Positions 1 to 8,485 of a stretch of DNA of 46,262 nucleotides are shown here, in pieces. Positions within the stretch are counted from its first letter, which is position 1, and every line of letters begins with the position of its first letter. The DNA is taken from the NCBI GenBank assembly GCA_026129765.1, contig JAHCHP010000024.1, forward strand, positions 1 to 46,262, read 5' to 3'. The notes below the pieces were generated by a model. That model did no database searches. It was not told the DNA's origin and saw only the letters and a program-made list of their open reading frames with translations. This DNA comes from Fimbriimonadia bacterium (GTDB lineage Bacteria > Armatimonadota > Fimbriimonadia > Fimbriimonadales > GBS-DC). The translations under genes were made by a program, and so were the position numbers.

Positions 1-207
1 TTTCCAAGCGAAGCGCAGGGCATCACGTTCGATGCCCAAAGGCTCCATCAAATAATTCACGGTCAAGGAATGCGCGCGAAACTTTTTCATCTCGCTGATA
101 GGGTTCGGAAAAGAGACATCTTTTCCTGCCGGAGCGCGCAGGTAGGTATACTTTATGTATCCGTCTGAGGGCAACAAAATAGTGTCTGAAAAGTCAAACT
201 GCAGATG
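1..207 (-). CDS. possible 5' or internal part of an unrecognised protein gene, cut by the window edge
   Basis: On the minus strand one frame is open from the window edge to about position 291. Its first part, read from about 207 down to 1, looks protein-like (for example LQFDFSDTILLPSDGYIKY, then a segment rich in ordinary globular residues). The upstream part of the open frame runs into a dispersed repeat at about 200-286, so the real start is unclear. Methionines in frame lie at 90 and 48, and TTG codons near 177 are other options. No ribosome binding site is evident. I do not recognise the family. The repeat may have trimmed the gene, or the frame may be chance. Confidence 0.3.
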
Positions 208-290
208 CCGCGGCTCCGCTCGGCATGACAGAACAGGAAGCCATTGTCCCCTGTCATTTGGAGAGAAGCGAAGAATCTGTTGTTTCAGAG
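200..290. repeat. dispersed repeat pair of the CHPERSEGS type, head to head
   Basis: A unit reading GCAGATGCCGCGGCTCCGC, then CGGCATGACAG, is followed about 20 bases later by a related unit in the opposite direction (CTGTCATTTGGAGAGAAGCG, then AAGAATCTG). The same family recurs near 8240, 13200, 25803, 31289 and 36268. Such units are known in many unrelated genomes as short non-coding repeats that give spurious ORFs. I treat the short ORF across this stretch (225-491) as such a shadow. Confidence 0.6.
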
Positions 291-411
291 TCTAAATTCC
301 TGTATTCGTGGAAGTGGACGGCAGGTTCGTTCTCCCTAAATGACAGGGGAGATTATATGGAGGGGGCTCTCCAAAAAATATACAGACCCCCTTTCCAGCG
401 GGAGGTTCAAT

Positions 412-1125
412 TTGAAACAACGCTTAACATTTCTTCTGATCGCGGCGACGATTGCCATCGGTCTGGGCAACGCGCGTGCATGGCTGAATAGCCAATCGTC
501 TCGAACCGTCGATCCTCCCAGATTCGGTAAGTTCACTAACAATAAGGAAGGATGGTGGGAAGCGAAAGTCTCCTATCCAATTTTCCCAGCTGCCGCGCCC
601 GCAGGGGTTGTGGCGAACCGAGAATTTCACCAGCGCGCGAAAGCCAGTTTCGACGCATTTATGAACCAGGCGGTCAAAGGCTTAAAACAATTGGGAAAAC
701 CGACCGCGCCTTACTCGCTGACAGTCAAACCTACGATATCCATCCATCGCGAAAGCCTGATTACCGGTTACTTAAGCCAATATGAATATACTGGGGGGGC
801 GCACCCCAACCGTTTCTACCTCACCGTCAATGTGGGAATTGTGGACCGGGAAGCAAGGCTTCTGAAACTGCGCGATGTGATGGCGCGCGGAGTTCCCCCC
901 AAAGAGATAGAGCAGATTGTGTTGACGAAACTAAACGCGATCAAGCGGCAGCGAGGAGCCGACCCGTTGACAGAATTGCAGCCCGGTCTTTTGGAGCAGT
1001 TCGTGCTGACGCCGACAGGCATTACCTGGATTTTTGAGCCTTACGCGGTGGGACCCTATGCGGAAGGCGACTATTTTGTGCGTGTTGCTTATGAAGAATT
1101 GGGGGACCGTGTCAGACGATTTTAG
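412..1125 (+). CDS. secreted DUF3298 (RsiV-like) domain protein
   Basis: A 237-residue protein if started at TTG 412, which has GGAGG at 401-405, six bases upstream. The ATG at 340 is in frame but has no such site and would bury the signal peptide. The N-terminus (KQRLTFLLIAATIAIGLGNA) is a typical signal or membrane segment, so the rest should lie outside the cytoplasm. The middle carries YEYTGGAHPNRF, the hallmark of the DUF3298/DUF4163 fold found in RsiV anti-sigma factors and the PdaC family. Those proteins bind or act near peptidoglycan, and some bind lysozyme. No anti-sigma N-terminal part is present, so a plain periplasmic or surface role is more likely. It lies 25 bases upstream of the next gene and may be cotranscribed with it. 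Confidence 0.75.
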   Translation: MKQRLTFLLIAATIAIGLGNARAWLNSQSSRTVDPPRFGKFTNNKEGWWEAKVSYPIFPAAAPAGVVANREFHQRAKASFDAFMNQAVKGLKQLGKPTAPYSLTVKPTISIHRESLITGYLSQYEYTGGAHPNRFYLTVNVGIVDREARLLKLRDVMARGVPPKEIEQIVLTKLNAIKRQRGADPLTELQPGLLEQFVLTPTGITWIFEPYAVGPYAEGDYFVRVAYEELGDRVRRF

Positions 1126-1150
1126 GGAGAAGGAGATAGATAGAACAACC

Positions 1151-3508
1151 ATGATTAACGCAAATTCAAGGACCGGACACATCGTCGTGTTCGGCGCAGG
1201 CACTATGGGCAGCGGCATTGCCGCTTTGATGGCAAGCGCGGGATGGCGAGTAACATTACTAGACAAAGACAACCTGGCGCAAATAGCGATAGATAAAAGC
1301 GTGAAAGGCGGTGTCTTTTTTCTGCCAGAGCAAGCGCAGCGCATAAAACCCGGGAATGTAGAGACGGATCTCGAAGGGGCAGTCAAAGATGCTGACTGGG
1401 TTTTAGAAGCGATTATCGAACAGGTGGACGCCAAGCGCGCGCTCTGGTCGGAAGTGGTGGCGCACGCTCATCCCAGTGCGCTTTTGAGCAGCAACACCTC
1501 AGGTTTGGGAATTGAAGAGATGTCGAGCCACCTCTCCCCTGATGCGCGTAAGCGGTTCATAGGCACGCACTTTTTCAACCCGCCGCGCCCCATGCGCCTC
1601 TTAGAGGTCATTCCTACCGATCAGACCGCCCCGGCGTTTGTCGAAGGCTTTAACGCTTTTGCCGAACAGCGGTTAGGCAAGCGAGTAGTAATCGCGAAGG
1701 ACCGACCCGGCTTCATCACGACTCGAATCGGAGTCTTGTCCATGATGATTGCTCTTAACAGCGCGATACGTCATGGGATACAGCCGGAAGAGGCAGACCT
1801 GCTGCTGGGACCGCTGTCGGGCAGACCGCGGTCGGGCGTGTTCCGCTTGGCGGACTTAGTGGGTTTAGACATCTCGCATAACATTCTTCTTAACCAGCAA
1901 GCGCGACTGCCAGATGACATTTTTGTTCAAAGCCTTCAGATGCCTCCACTTTGGCAGACGCTGGTCGACTCAGGGCGGTTAGGCGAAAAGACCGGCGCAG
2001 GCTTCTATAAGCGCGAAGGCAAACAGATTTTTACGCTCGATTTTGTGACCGGCGACTATCGCCCCAAAATCGAACCGCAACTGCCCATTGATGCCACCCT
2101 TGCGAAAGCTCCATTGGGCGATCGGCTTATAACGCTGCTGGGACTGCCCGACCCTTACGGGGCATTTATGCGTGAAGCCTTCCTGACCCCCATCTTCTAC
2201 GCGGCATGGATCGCGTCTGAAGTCGCGTACGATCTGCCTTCCATTGACCAAGCGATGGAATTGGGCTTCAACTGGCAGACGGGACCGTTCGCCACCTTAG
2301 ACCTGCTGAAAGCGGCGGGCGCAGATTTGGCAGTGAGCCCTCTAAGTGGCTTAACCGAAGACGAGAAATCTGCTGAGACAGTTTCGCAGGCGATACACGC
2401 GCTTCTATCGGCGGCAACCCCCGGCTTTTACGCGGTGAAAGAGGGCAAACGATACGCGTTGCAGATGAGCAATGAGGGCGGGATTCATGTGGAACTGCCT
2501 GTCCGCGCCGATAGAATTTCGCTTAGTGAGTTGGCGGAATCGGGCAAGACGGTGATGGAGACCGAAGATTTGCGCGCGATAGATATCGGCGACGGCGCGC
2601 TCTGCTTGGAACTGCGAACAAAAGCGGCAGTCTTGACTCCTCGACTGATGCAGAGCGCGTTTGAGGTTATCGAGCGCGCTGAGCAAGAGTTCAAGGCACT
2701 GGTGATAGGCAATCAAGGCAATATGTACTCTGCAGGCTTCAACCTAAAGCTGTTCTTGGAATACATAGACAATAACAGTTGGAACCATATGGAGGGTGGC
2801 TTAGACCTTCTTCAGCGATTAAGCATGCGCATGAAATATGCTCAAGTGCCGGTCGTCGCGGCAGTGCATGGCTACGCGCTGGGCGGCGGTTGTGAGATTA
2901 TGCTGCCCTGCGCTTGTGTTCATGCGCATGTCGAGAGCGGGATTGGATTGCCCGAAGCGCTTGTGGGTTTGCTGCCAGCGGGCGGAGGCACAACGATTAT
3001 GACCGGGCGGGCGACCGCAAACCTGCAACCAGACGAAGACCCGTTGCCAAGACTGAAAGCCTATTTCCAGACTTTGGCGATGGGTAAACGCTCCAATAAC
3101 GCCTTTGAGGCAAAACGTATGGGCTTCCTGCGCGAGTGCGAAAATCTCTGCTGGAACATTGACCGCTTGTTGTTTGAAGCCAAAACGCTGGCGCTTGCTT
3201 TGGCAGAGGCAGGCTATCAACCGCCCCCGAAACCGCAGATTTTGGCATTGGGCGAGGGTGGATATGCGCGCTTGATGTTGGAAGTGGATTGGATGCGATC
3301 GGCAGGACAAATAAGCGACCATGATCATCTCATTGCCTCCAAAATCGCGGGCATTATGACCGGCGGTAATATGAAGAGCGCAGCGCTGGTCTCGGAAGAT
3401 TACCTGCATGAACTGGAGCGTGAGGCGTTTGTTTTCCTCTGCGGCACCGAAGCCAGCCGCGCCCGAATCCAAGCCATGTTGGAAACCGGTAAACCTTTGA
3501 GGAATTGA
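1151..3508 (+). CDS. fadN: 3-hydroxyacyl-CoA dehydrogenase / enoyl-CoA hydratase, FadN type
   Basis: A 785-residue bifunctional beta-oxidation enzyme: hydration of enoyl-CoA and NAD-dependent oxidation of 3-hydroxyacyl-CoA. The dehydrogenase half is N-terminal. GAGTMGSG at residues 15-22 is the NAD loop, SNTSGLG and THFFNPP near residue 140 are the catalytic Ser/Asn and His regions, and LLEVIP follows. The hydratase half starts near residue 510, with an oxyanion region NMYSAGFNLK and both crotonase glutamates visible in ALGGGCE and GLPEALVG. This order (dehydrogenase first, about 790 residues) matches Bacillus FadN rather than FadB/FadJ, where the hydratase comes first. The ATG at 1151 is preferred because the upstream in-frame codons overlap the previous gene. 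A purine-rich GGAGAAGGAG precedes it, but at long spacing. No thiolase partner lies in the window. Confidence 0.9.
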   Translation: MINANSRTGHIVVFGAGTMGSGIAALMASAGWRVTLLDKDNLAQIAIDKSVKGGVFFLPEQAQRIKPGNVETDLEGAVKDADWVLEAIIEQVDAKRALWSEVVAHAHPSALLSSNTSGLGIEEMSSHLSPDARKRFIGTHFFNPPRPMRLLEVIPTDQTAPAFVEGFNAFAEQRLGKRVVIAKDRPGFITTRIGVLSMMIALNSAIRHGIQPEEADLLLGPLSGRPRSGVFRLADLVGLDISHNILLNQQARLPDDIFVQSLQMPPLWQTLVDSGRLGEKTGAGFYKREGKQIFTLDFVTGDYRPKIEPQLPIDATLAKAPLGDRLITLLGLPDPYGAFMREAFLTPIFYAAWIASEVAYDLPSIDQAMELGFNWQTGPFATLDLLKAAGADLAVSPLSGLTEDEKSAETVSQAIHALLSAATPGFYAVKEGKRYALQMSNEGGIHVELPVRADRISLSELAESGKTVMETEDLRAIDIGDGALCLELRTKAAVLTPRLMQSAFEVIERAEQEFKALVIGNQGNMYSAGFNLKLFLEYIDNNSWNHMEGGLDLLQRLSMRMKYAQVPVVAAVHGYALGGGCEIMLPCACVHAHVESGIGLPEALVGLLPAGGGTTIMTGRATANLQPDEDPLPRLKAYFQTLAMGKRSNNAFEAKRMGFLRECENLCWNIDRLLFEAKTLALALAEAGYQPPPKPQILALGEGGYARLMLEVDWMRSAGQISDHDHLIASKIAGIMTGGNMKSAALVSEDYLHELEREAFVFLCGTEASRARIQAMLETGKPLRN

Positions 3509-3528
3509 GGTAAAAAATAAAGCAAAAC

Positions 3529-5088
3529 ATGAGTGAATCTCCCCATACGGCAGCGTTTATCGATTTAGGCACAAACTCGATTCGTTTGATGCTGGTGCGT
3601 GTTCATCCTGACCAATCGTACGAGGTGTTGAGCCAGCAGAAAGAGACCGCGCGTTTGGGCGAGGGCGAATTCATCGAGGGACGCCTCCAGCCAGAAGCGA
3701 TGGATCGCGCCGCACTTATCTGCAAGAAATTTGTGGAGATGGCGCGCGCTCATGAGGCTTCGGAATTAATCGCGGTAGCCACCGCGGCGGTTCGCGAAGC
3801 CGAAAACCAAGCAGAGTTCGCGAGACGCTTGCAAGAGGAAGCCGACATCGATCTGCGCATTATTTCCGGGCGTGAAGAGGCGCGACTCATCTATCTGGGC
3901 GTGGTAAGCGGTTTGAATATCGGCAACGCGAAATCACTGTTTATCGATATCGGCGGGGGCAGCACCGAGATCATTGTGGGCGACCAACACAATTATGACT
4001 GGCTCGACACCCTGAAACTGGGATCAATTCGTTTATCCAACCTCTTTCTTTTGGGTGAGCAAGGAGCGGTCTCTACCTCGCGCTACGAACAGATGAAAAC
4101 CTATGCCCGCAATGCGGCGATACGCGCCATCCAAAAGGGTGAGCAGTTCCCTGTGAAGATGGCGTTCGGCAGTTCTGGCACCGTGATCAATCTCGCCCAA
4201 ATCGCTGCGCTTGATAAATCGCAGAAGAAAGCAGGCAACCGCGAAGAGTTAAGTCTTGCGCGCCTGAAACAGACGGCTCGAATGCTTTGCCGCTTAACAG
4301 TAGAGGAGCGGCGGCGCGTGCCGGGCATCAACCCCGAACGGGCAGACATCATTGTGGGCGGCGCGGCGATTTTAGAGACGCTGATGGAGGCGTTTCAGAT
4401 TCGTTCGCTGCGCGTCAGTGAACGCGGTTTGCGCGAGGGGCTTCTGGTGGAGTATTTGGAACGCCTGCGCGCGGATCAAGGGGGCGAAGCCAATTCGCTG
4501 CGGACTGCCAGCGTGCTGCGGTTGGGCAGGTTATGCCGGTTCGACGAGGCGCATGCGCGTCACGTGGCGTTCCTTGCGACCGAACTGTTCGACAGCGCGC
4601 GCGACATCGGACTGCACGCTTTGAACCAGCGCGCGCGCGAACTGCTCTACAACAGCGCGCTGCTGCACGATGTGGGAATGTTCCTCAGCTACACCGATCA
4701 CCAGCGCCACAGCTACTACTTCATCCGCAACTCCGATATGCTGGGATTCGACCAGAAAGAGATCGCGACCATGGCAGCGCTCGCCTTGTACCATCGCAAG
4801 CAGTTCCCCCGACGCAAGCATCCCGAATTCGCGGAACTGGACCCTGAATCGCAAGAGATCGTTCGGGTCAACTGCGTCTTTTTGCGCATTGCGGAAGCGT
4901 TGGACCGCAGTCATACCGGCGTGGTGCAAAGCGCGCGCCTTCGCGCATGGGATAAAGATTCGGTCGCATTGGAGATCAAAGCGGTTCGGGACCCGCAATT
5001 AGAAATCTGGGGCGCGCGCAACTATGAAAAATCGTTCGAGCGCGCCTTCGGCAAACGGCTGACCTTAACCCTCGCCGCCGAAAAGTAA
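3529..5088 (+). CDS. ppx: exopolyphosphatase / Ppx-GppA phosphatase with C-terminal HD domain
   Basis: A 519-residue cytoplasmic enzyme expected to cleave inorganic polyphosphate and/or guanosine pentaphosphate. The N-terminal actin-like fold has the two phosphate loops: AFIDLGTNSIRLMLV at residues 9-23 and FIDIGGGSTEIIVG near 142. GGAAILE and SERGLREG come later in the domain. The C-terminal third is an HD-type helical domain with ALLHDVGMFLSYTDHQRHSYYF, as in long bacterial Ppx proteins. The start follows the fadN stop by 20 bases and a weak GAGG lies upstream, so it is likely the last gene of the 412-5088 transcript. Ppx and GppA specificities cannot be told apart from sequence alone. Confidence 0.9.
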   Translation: MSESPHTAAFIDLGTNSIRLMLVRVHPDQSYEVLSQQKETARLGEGEFIEGRLQPEAMDRAALICKKFVEMARAHEASELIAVATAAVREAENQAEFARRLQEEADIDLRIISGREEARLIYLGVVSGLNIGNAKSLFIDIGGGSTEIIVGDQHNYDWLDTLKLGSIRLSNLFLLGEQGAVSTSRYEQMKTYARNAAIRAIQKGEQFPVKMAFGSSGTVINLAQIAALDKSQKKAGNREELSLARLKQTARMLCRLTVEERRRVPGINPERADIIVGGAAILETLMEAFQIRSLRVSERGLREGLLVEYLERLRADQGGEANSLRTASVLRLGRLCRFDEAHARHVAFLATELFDSARDIGLHALNQRARELLYNSALLHDVGMFLSYTDHQRHSYYFIRNSDMLGFDQKEIATMAALALYHRKQFPRRKHPEFAELDPESQEIVRVNCVFLRIAEALDRSHTGVVQSARLRAWDKDSVALEIKAVRDPQLEIWGARNYEKSFERAFGKRLTLTLAAEK

Positions 5089-5097
5089 GAAGTATTG

Positions 5098-5134
5098 AAA
5101 AAAACGCCGCCAAGCGAGAGATCGCTTGGCGGCG
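5098..5134 (-). terminator. rho-independent terminator between convergent genes
   Basis: A perfect 13-bp stem (5105-5117 with 5122-5134) has a GAGA loop. Seven A residues at 5098-5104 become the U-run when read on the minus strand, so it should end the gene at 5174-6067. It sits just past the ppx stop and may also stop that transcript, though the T-run on that side is weaker and displaced. Confidence 0.85.
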
Positions 5135-5173
5135 CGTGTTAGAGGGGTTTTTCTCATGTAAGCGGTGTTATCA

Positions 5174-6067
5174 TCATGCCTTGCGTCGTCGGCGCAAAGC
5201 GACCCCTGCTAAGCCCGCGCTCAAAGCAAGGAGGCTGGCGGGTTCTGGCACAACCGCAATATCGCGCACCAAGAACGCCGTTCCGCCAATTGGCGCGGTG
5301 GGCATCGCCATGCCCGTCCCCAAGTTAATCGTGAAGAACCAAGACCGGAAATCGCCTGCCCGGGTCATCGCCGCGTAAGCGACATCATTCGCGCCGAACG
5401 TGACGATGTCAAAGCCGACCAAACTGGAAACATCCAATCCCAGCGAACCGACCGTCATCAGTCCTCCCGCATTGGGCGGATTCTGGATTACCAAAGCGTC
5501 CAGGTCAGAGTCGATATTGTAAAGCGTGGTGGTCATCGCGCCGTCTTTATTGTTGGTGTAAGCCGACCCTACAATGCGAGGCGTTCTGCCGAAATTCGGA
5601 TCTCCCGCGACATAGTTCAGGTTCCCGTCCACAAAGACCACCTGTCCGGTGTCGGGGTGCAAACGCAGGTTCTGATTGTTGTCGCTGGTCAACCGGATTC
5701 GGTCTACGGTCGGGTTGAAGTCAAACCCAAACTCCACGCCGCTCAGGGCAGGCGTAAAGGGCGAACCGCTGACATTCATCGCCATACCGGTCATCGGGTT
5801 GATCTTGTAAAGACGGTTAGAACTGCCAACCGCGTACAGTTCGCCTGTGCGGGGACGAAAATCGATGCCCAGCACCAGTTCATTGGCTTGCGCCAGACCG
5901 TGAATCGGCACATTACTCATCAGCGTGGTCGGGTCGCTGGCATCAAACGAGACCAGCCGGTTATCGGTTGTTAAGCCATAGGTTTTCTGAGCATCAGCTA
6001 TTGTCGCGCTGCCTAAAAAGCCCGCGGCGACCAGCGCCATAACGCCAAGTGATTGTTTGTATTGCAT
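5174..6067 (-). CDS. secreted DUF4394 protein with PEP-CTERM sorting tail
   Basis: A 297-residue exported protein. Residues 1-26 are a signal peptide ending ATIADAQ. The body is DUF4394, a beta-propeller-like region with repeated phrases such as VLGIDFRPRTGELYAVGSSN and VEFGFDFNPTVDRIRLTSDN. Its role is unknown. The last 25 residues follow the PEP-CTERM pattern: VPEPASLLAL, a hydrophobic stretch, then RRRRKA. Proteins with this tail are known to be processed by an exosortase during export to the surface or to extracellular polymer; no exosortase is in the window. GGAGG precedes the ATG at 6067 at good spacing. An inverted repeat CAGAAAA/TTTTCTG at 6121-6141 lies upstream and could be an operator. 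A strong terminator follows at 5098-5134. Confidence 0.85.
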   Translation of the reverse strand: MQYKQSLGVMALVAAGFLGSATIADAQKTYGLTTDNRLVSFDASDPTTLMSNVPIHGLAQANELVLGIDFRPRTGELYAVGSSNRLYKINPMTGMAMNVSGSPFTPALSGVEFGFDFNPTVDRIRLTSDNNQNLRLHPDTGQVVFVDGNLNYVAGDPNFGRTPRIVGSAYTNNKDGAMTTTLYNIDSDLDALVIQNPPNAGGLMTVGSLGLDVSSLVGFDIVTFGANDVAYAAMTRAGDFRSWFFTINLGTGMAMPTAPIGGTAFLVRDIAVVPEPASLLALSAGLAGVALRRRRKA

Positions 6068-6199
6068 GGGTGTAATTCCTCCTCTCAGGTACAGTCGTTT
6101 TGAGTACCGGTATTGTACGGCAGAAAACTGGCTATTTTCTGACAGAATTCTGAAGAAAATCTGACATCTTTAAGGAATAATTTACTGGGTGTCCCTGAT

Positions 6200-6223
6200 G
6201 AGAAGCGCGCTTCTCGCCATAAT
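6200..6223 (+). promoter_or_regulatory. 16-bp palindrome next to a -10-like box
   Basis: Positions 6200-6215 (GAGAAGCGCGCTTCTC) form a perfect palindrome. It ends two bases before CATAAT at 6218-6223, a possible -10 element about 60 bases upstream of the start at 6283. A repressor or activator site over the -35 region is a reasonable reading; no clear -35 hexamer is visible. Confidence 0.4.
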
Positions 6224-6282
6224 TATTGGGGGATACACTATCAGGAGGGGATTTTTCTTCTCCCATAACGCGAGGGTCAAAC

Positions 6283-6768
6283 ATGCAGGATCGTTGGCTG
6301 ATGACGGGCATCTTTTTTATGGGTATTTTATTCGCGGTTGCCGCGATGCAAATCGGCAAGGGATTCTTCCCCACAGATCGCGCGCCCCGAGTGGCAGCCC
6401 CCTCTCCCGCATCGAAACCCGTGATACCGCCTAACGCGCTGCCTGAAGGGGCAGCCGCTTTGGACCGTTTGAACGGCTCCTCGCGCATGAAAGAGAGCGC
6501 GCAAGAATTGAACATGTTGTACCAGCGCGCGTTGAGCGAGATCGACCAGCATACGTCGAAACCGGTGGCGCCGCCCGCGATGACCGTTTCGGGTCCGCCG
6601 CCTGCTTTCTCATCCTCAACGATGGTCTACACACCACCGCCGCCCATCCATTCGACAGGACCGGTTCCAACGCAATTGGGCAGTTCAAACGGGGATAGAA
6701 GAACCCTTCGCCCCTCCGAGTTCTATCGCCAAGCGTTTGACGCCTGGTCAGGCAGGCATAGGGACTGA
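6283..6768 (+). CDS. small membrane-anchored proline-rich protein of unknown function
   Basis: A 161-residue product. Start ATG 6283 has GAGGG six bases upstream; an in-frame ATG at 6226 lacks this. Residues 5-25 (RWLMTGIFFMGILFAVAAMQ) form one membrane segment with no clear cleavage site, so the rest is probably held outside the membrane. The remainder is low in hydrophobics and rich in Pro/Ser (APSPASKP, PPAMTVSGPPPAF, TPPPPIHSTGP) and looks disordered. It ends with RPSEFYRQAFDAWSGRHRD, a short helix-like tail. No domain is recognised. Confidence 0.65.
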   Translation: MQDRWLMTGIFFMGILFAVAAMQIGKGFFPTDRAPRVAAPSPASKPVIPPNALPEGAAALDRLNGSSRMKESAQELNMLYQRALSEIDQHTSKPVAPPAMTVSGPPPAFSSSTMVYTPPPPIHSTGPVPTQLGSSNGDRRTLRPSEFYRQAFDAWSGRHRD

Positions 6769-6981
6769 GTAGAATCCTGAGGGTTCGTCCGCTTTCTGAA
6801 GATTTGCCTGCCAGCAGACAGACAGGGGGCGTATGAGGTATAATTAATAAAGTGTATCCAAACCGCTGTATCCCTGAACACTGCGGAATTGGACAGATGC
6901 ATGTTTAGCAGTCATTCGTAAAGCCTAATAGGCAACTGGTAAAGATCCATTTGTTTTATTCTAAGAAATAGGAGGCGAGGA
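6769..6981 (+). promoter_or_regulatory. intergenic leader with a -10-like TATAAT
   Basis: This 213-base gap holds TATAAT at 6839-6844 with only a poor -35 (CAGACA, 18 bases upstream). If used, it gives an untranslated leader of about 130 bases before the glycosyltransferase, whose start has a strong GGAGG at 6971-6975. I recognise no riboswitch class in the leader. Confidence 0.35.
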
Positions 6982-8199
6982 ATGAATACACAATACCTTT
7001 TCAGACCCGAAGCAGGGTCACAAGTCGCTTTTGTCAGTACCTATCCCCCCACAGAATGCGGGTTGGCGACCTTTACGCAGGATTTGGTGCATGCCGTGGA
7101 AGCGCATGACTGGCAAGCGAAAATCATCTCCGCCGATCACTCTGAACGCGCCCCGCACAGCGACTCGCGGGTGATGTGCCAGATTCGCCGGGACGAACCT
7201 CAAGACTACCTGGAAGCGGCGGACCTTTTGAACCGCTCCGGCGTGAACGTGGTCTGTGTGCAGCACGAATATGGCATTTTCGGCGGCGAATTGGGAGCGC
7301 GACTGCTGGACTTCATGGATGCCCTGCAAGTGCCGGTGATCACCACCCTGCATACCGTGGTGCCGAACCCATCGCCGGAAATGAAGGCGGTTCTACAGCA
7401 GGTCGTCAGCAAGTCACAAGGCGTGGTCGTGATGGCGCGAACGGCGGTCGAGCTGTTGCGTGAAGTGTACGAAACGCCCGTTCATCATGTCTGTGTCATC
7501 CCCCACGGGACCCCCGCGCCCTTGAATCAGCCTATCGACCTGGTGAAACGGCAGCTGGGACTGGAGAACTTGAATGTCCTTTCCACCTTTGGCTTGGTGA
7601 GTCGAGGTAAAGGTATCGAGGACGCAATCCGAGCCATGCCCGCCATTGTGGAACGGTTCCCTAACACGGTTTATCTTGCGCTGGGCGAAACCCACCCGAA
7701 AGTCAAATCGCAGGAAGGCGAAACCTACCGTGAGTTCCTGGTGGATGAAGCATGTCGTTTGGGTGTGGAACAGAATGTACTGTTTGTGGATCATTATCTG
7801 AGTCTGAAAGAGATTCAGCAATACCTGAACGCGACCGACATCTATATCACGCCCTATCTTAATCCCGACCAGATCACCAGTGGTACCTTGGCATACGCGA
7901 TCTCCGCGGGCTGCGCGGTCGTTTCCACGCCCTATTTGTATGCGAAGGAGTTGCTGGAGGAAGGCGGAGGCAAATTGGCGGAGTTCCGAAATCCTGACAG
8001 CATTGCGCAGGCGGTCCTTTCTCTGCTTTCCGACCCGTCACATCTGATGCTTCACCGGGGACTGGCAAAACGCAAAGGCGCGGTCATGAGCTGGGACCTG
8101 GTCGGTTCAGGATACGCGAATCTGTTTGCCTCGTTCGGCAGGCAAGCTCCCACACCAGAGCCGCCCCATTACGATTTGGTAGGCATCGCGGCGTCTTGA
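6982..8199 (+). CDS. GT4-family glycosyltransferase
   Basis: A 405-residue GT-B enzyme, presumably cytoplasmic or membrane-associated, that moves a sugar from an activated donor. The N-terminal acceptor domain starts VAFVSTYPPTECGLATFTQDL, the form typical of a bacterial GT4 subgroup with the YPPxxCGIATFT motif. HEYGIFGGELGARLLDF and the TLHTVVPNPS segment follow. The C-terminal donor domain has STFGLVSRGKGIEDAIRAM and the region around ITSGTLAYAISAGCAVVSTPY, which replaces the usual EPFG...E loop. The acceptor and donor cannot be named. Start ATG has GGAGGCGAGG seven bases before it. It is flanked by non-coding gaps, so probably monocistronic. Confidence 0.85.
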   Translation: MNTQYLFRPEAGSQVAFVSTYPPTECGLATFTQDLVHAVEAHDWQAKIISADHSERAPHSDSRVMCQIRRDEPQDYLEAADLLNRSGVNVVCVQHEYGIFGGELGARLLDFMDALQVPVITTLHTVVPNPSPEMKAVLQQVVSKSQGVVVMARTAVELLREVYETPVHHVCVIPHGTPAPLNQPIDLVKRQLGLENLNVLSTFGLVSRGKGIEDAIRAMPAIVERFPNTVYLALGETHPKVKSQEGETYREFLVDEACRLGVEQNVLFVDHYLSLKEIQQYLNATDIYITPYLNPDQITSGTLAYAISAGCAVVSTPYLYAKELLEEGGGKLAEFRNPDSIAQAVLSLLSDPSHLMLHRGLAKRKGAVMSWDLVGSGYANLFASFGRQAPTPEPPHYDLVGIAAS

Positions 8200-8233
8200 G
8201 CGCCTATTCTCGATGCACACGATTAGGTGGGTG

Positions 8234-8450
8234 AAAAAAAGCAGATGCCTCGGCTCCGCTCGGCATGACACAACGCTGTCCCCCTGAGCGCAGCCGAAGG
8301 GTCTGCTGTTCTGCCTTTGTCACCCTGAGCGCAGCCGAAGGGTCTGCTTTTTCGGCGAAGGCGGAGCTTCGCCCTCCAACGGGATCGATAATGAGTCCGC
8401 GTCGGCGGACTTTGCCGTCCATCGGCGCGAATTCATTCGCGGTTTCTTAA
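8234..8450. repeat. cluster of dispersed repeats after the glycosyltransferase
   Basis: Three CHPERSEGS-type units lie in a row: one in the AGATGCCTCGGCTCCGCTCG form at 8242, then two copies of CTGAGCGCAGCCGAAGGGTC (8284-8303 and 8324-8343). They are followed by GGCGGAGCTTCGCCCTCC and a unit GGCGCGAATTCATTCGCGGT at 8423 that recurs as GGCGCGAATTCTTTCGTGGT near 25757. I see no gene here; the short ORFs on both strands are produced by the repeats. Confidence 0.6.
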
Positions 8451-8485
8451 ACCTCTCAAGACGGTTTTCCCTCCATTTTCAAGTA

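Noticed and set aside
225..491. Short plus-strand frame starting in the dispersed repeat
   Set aside because: Begins in a CHPERSEGS unit and overlaps the better-supported gene at 412.
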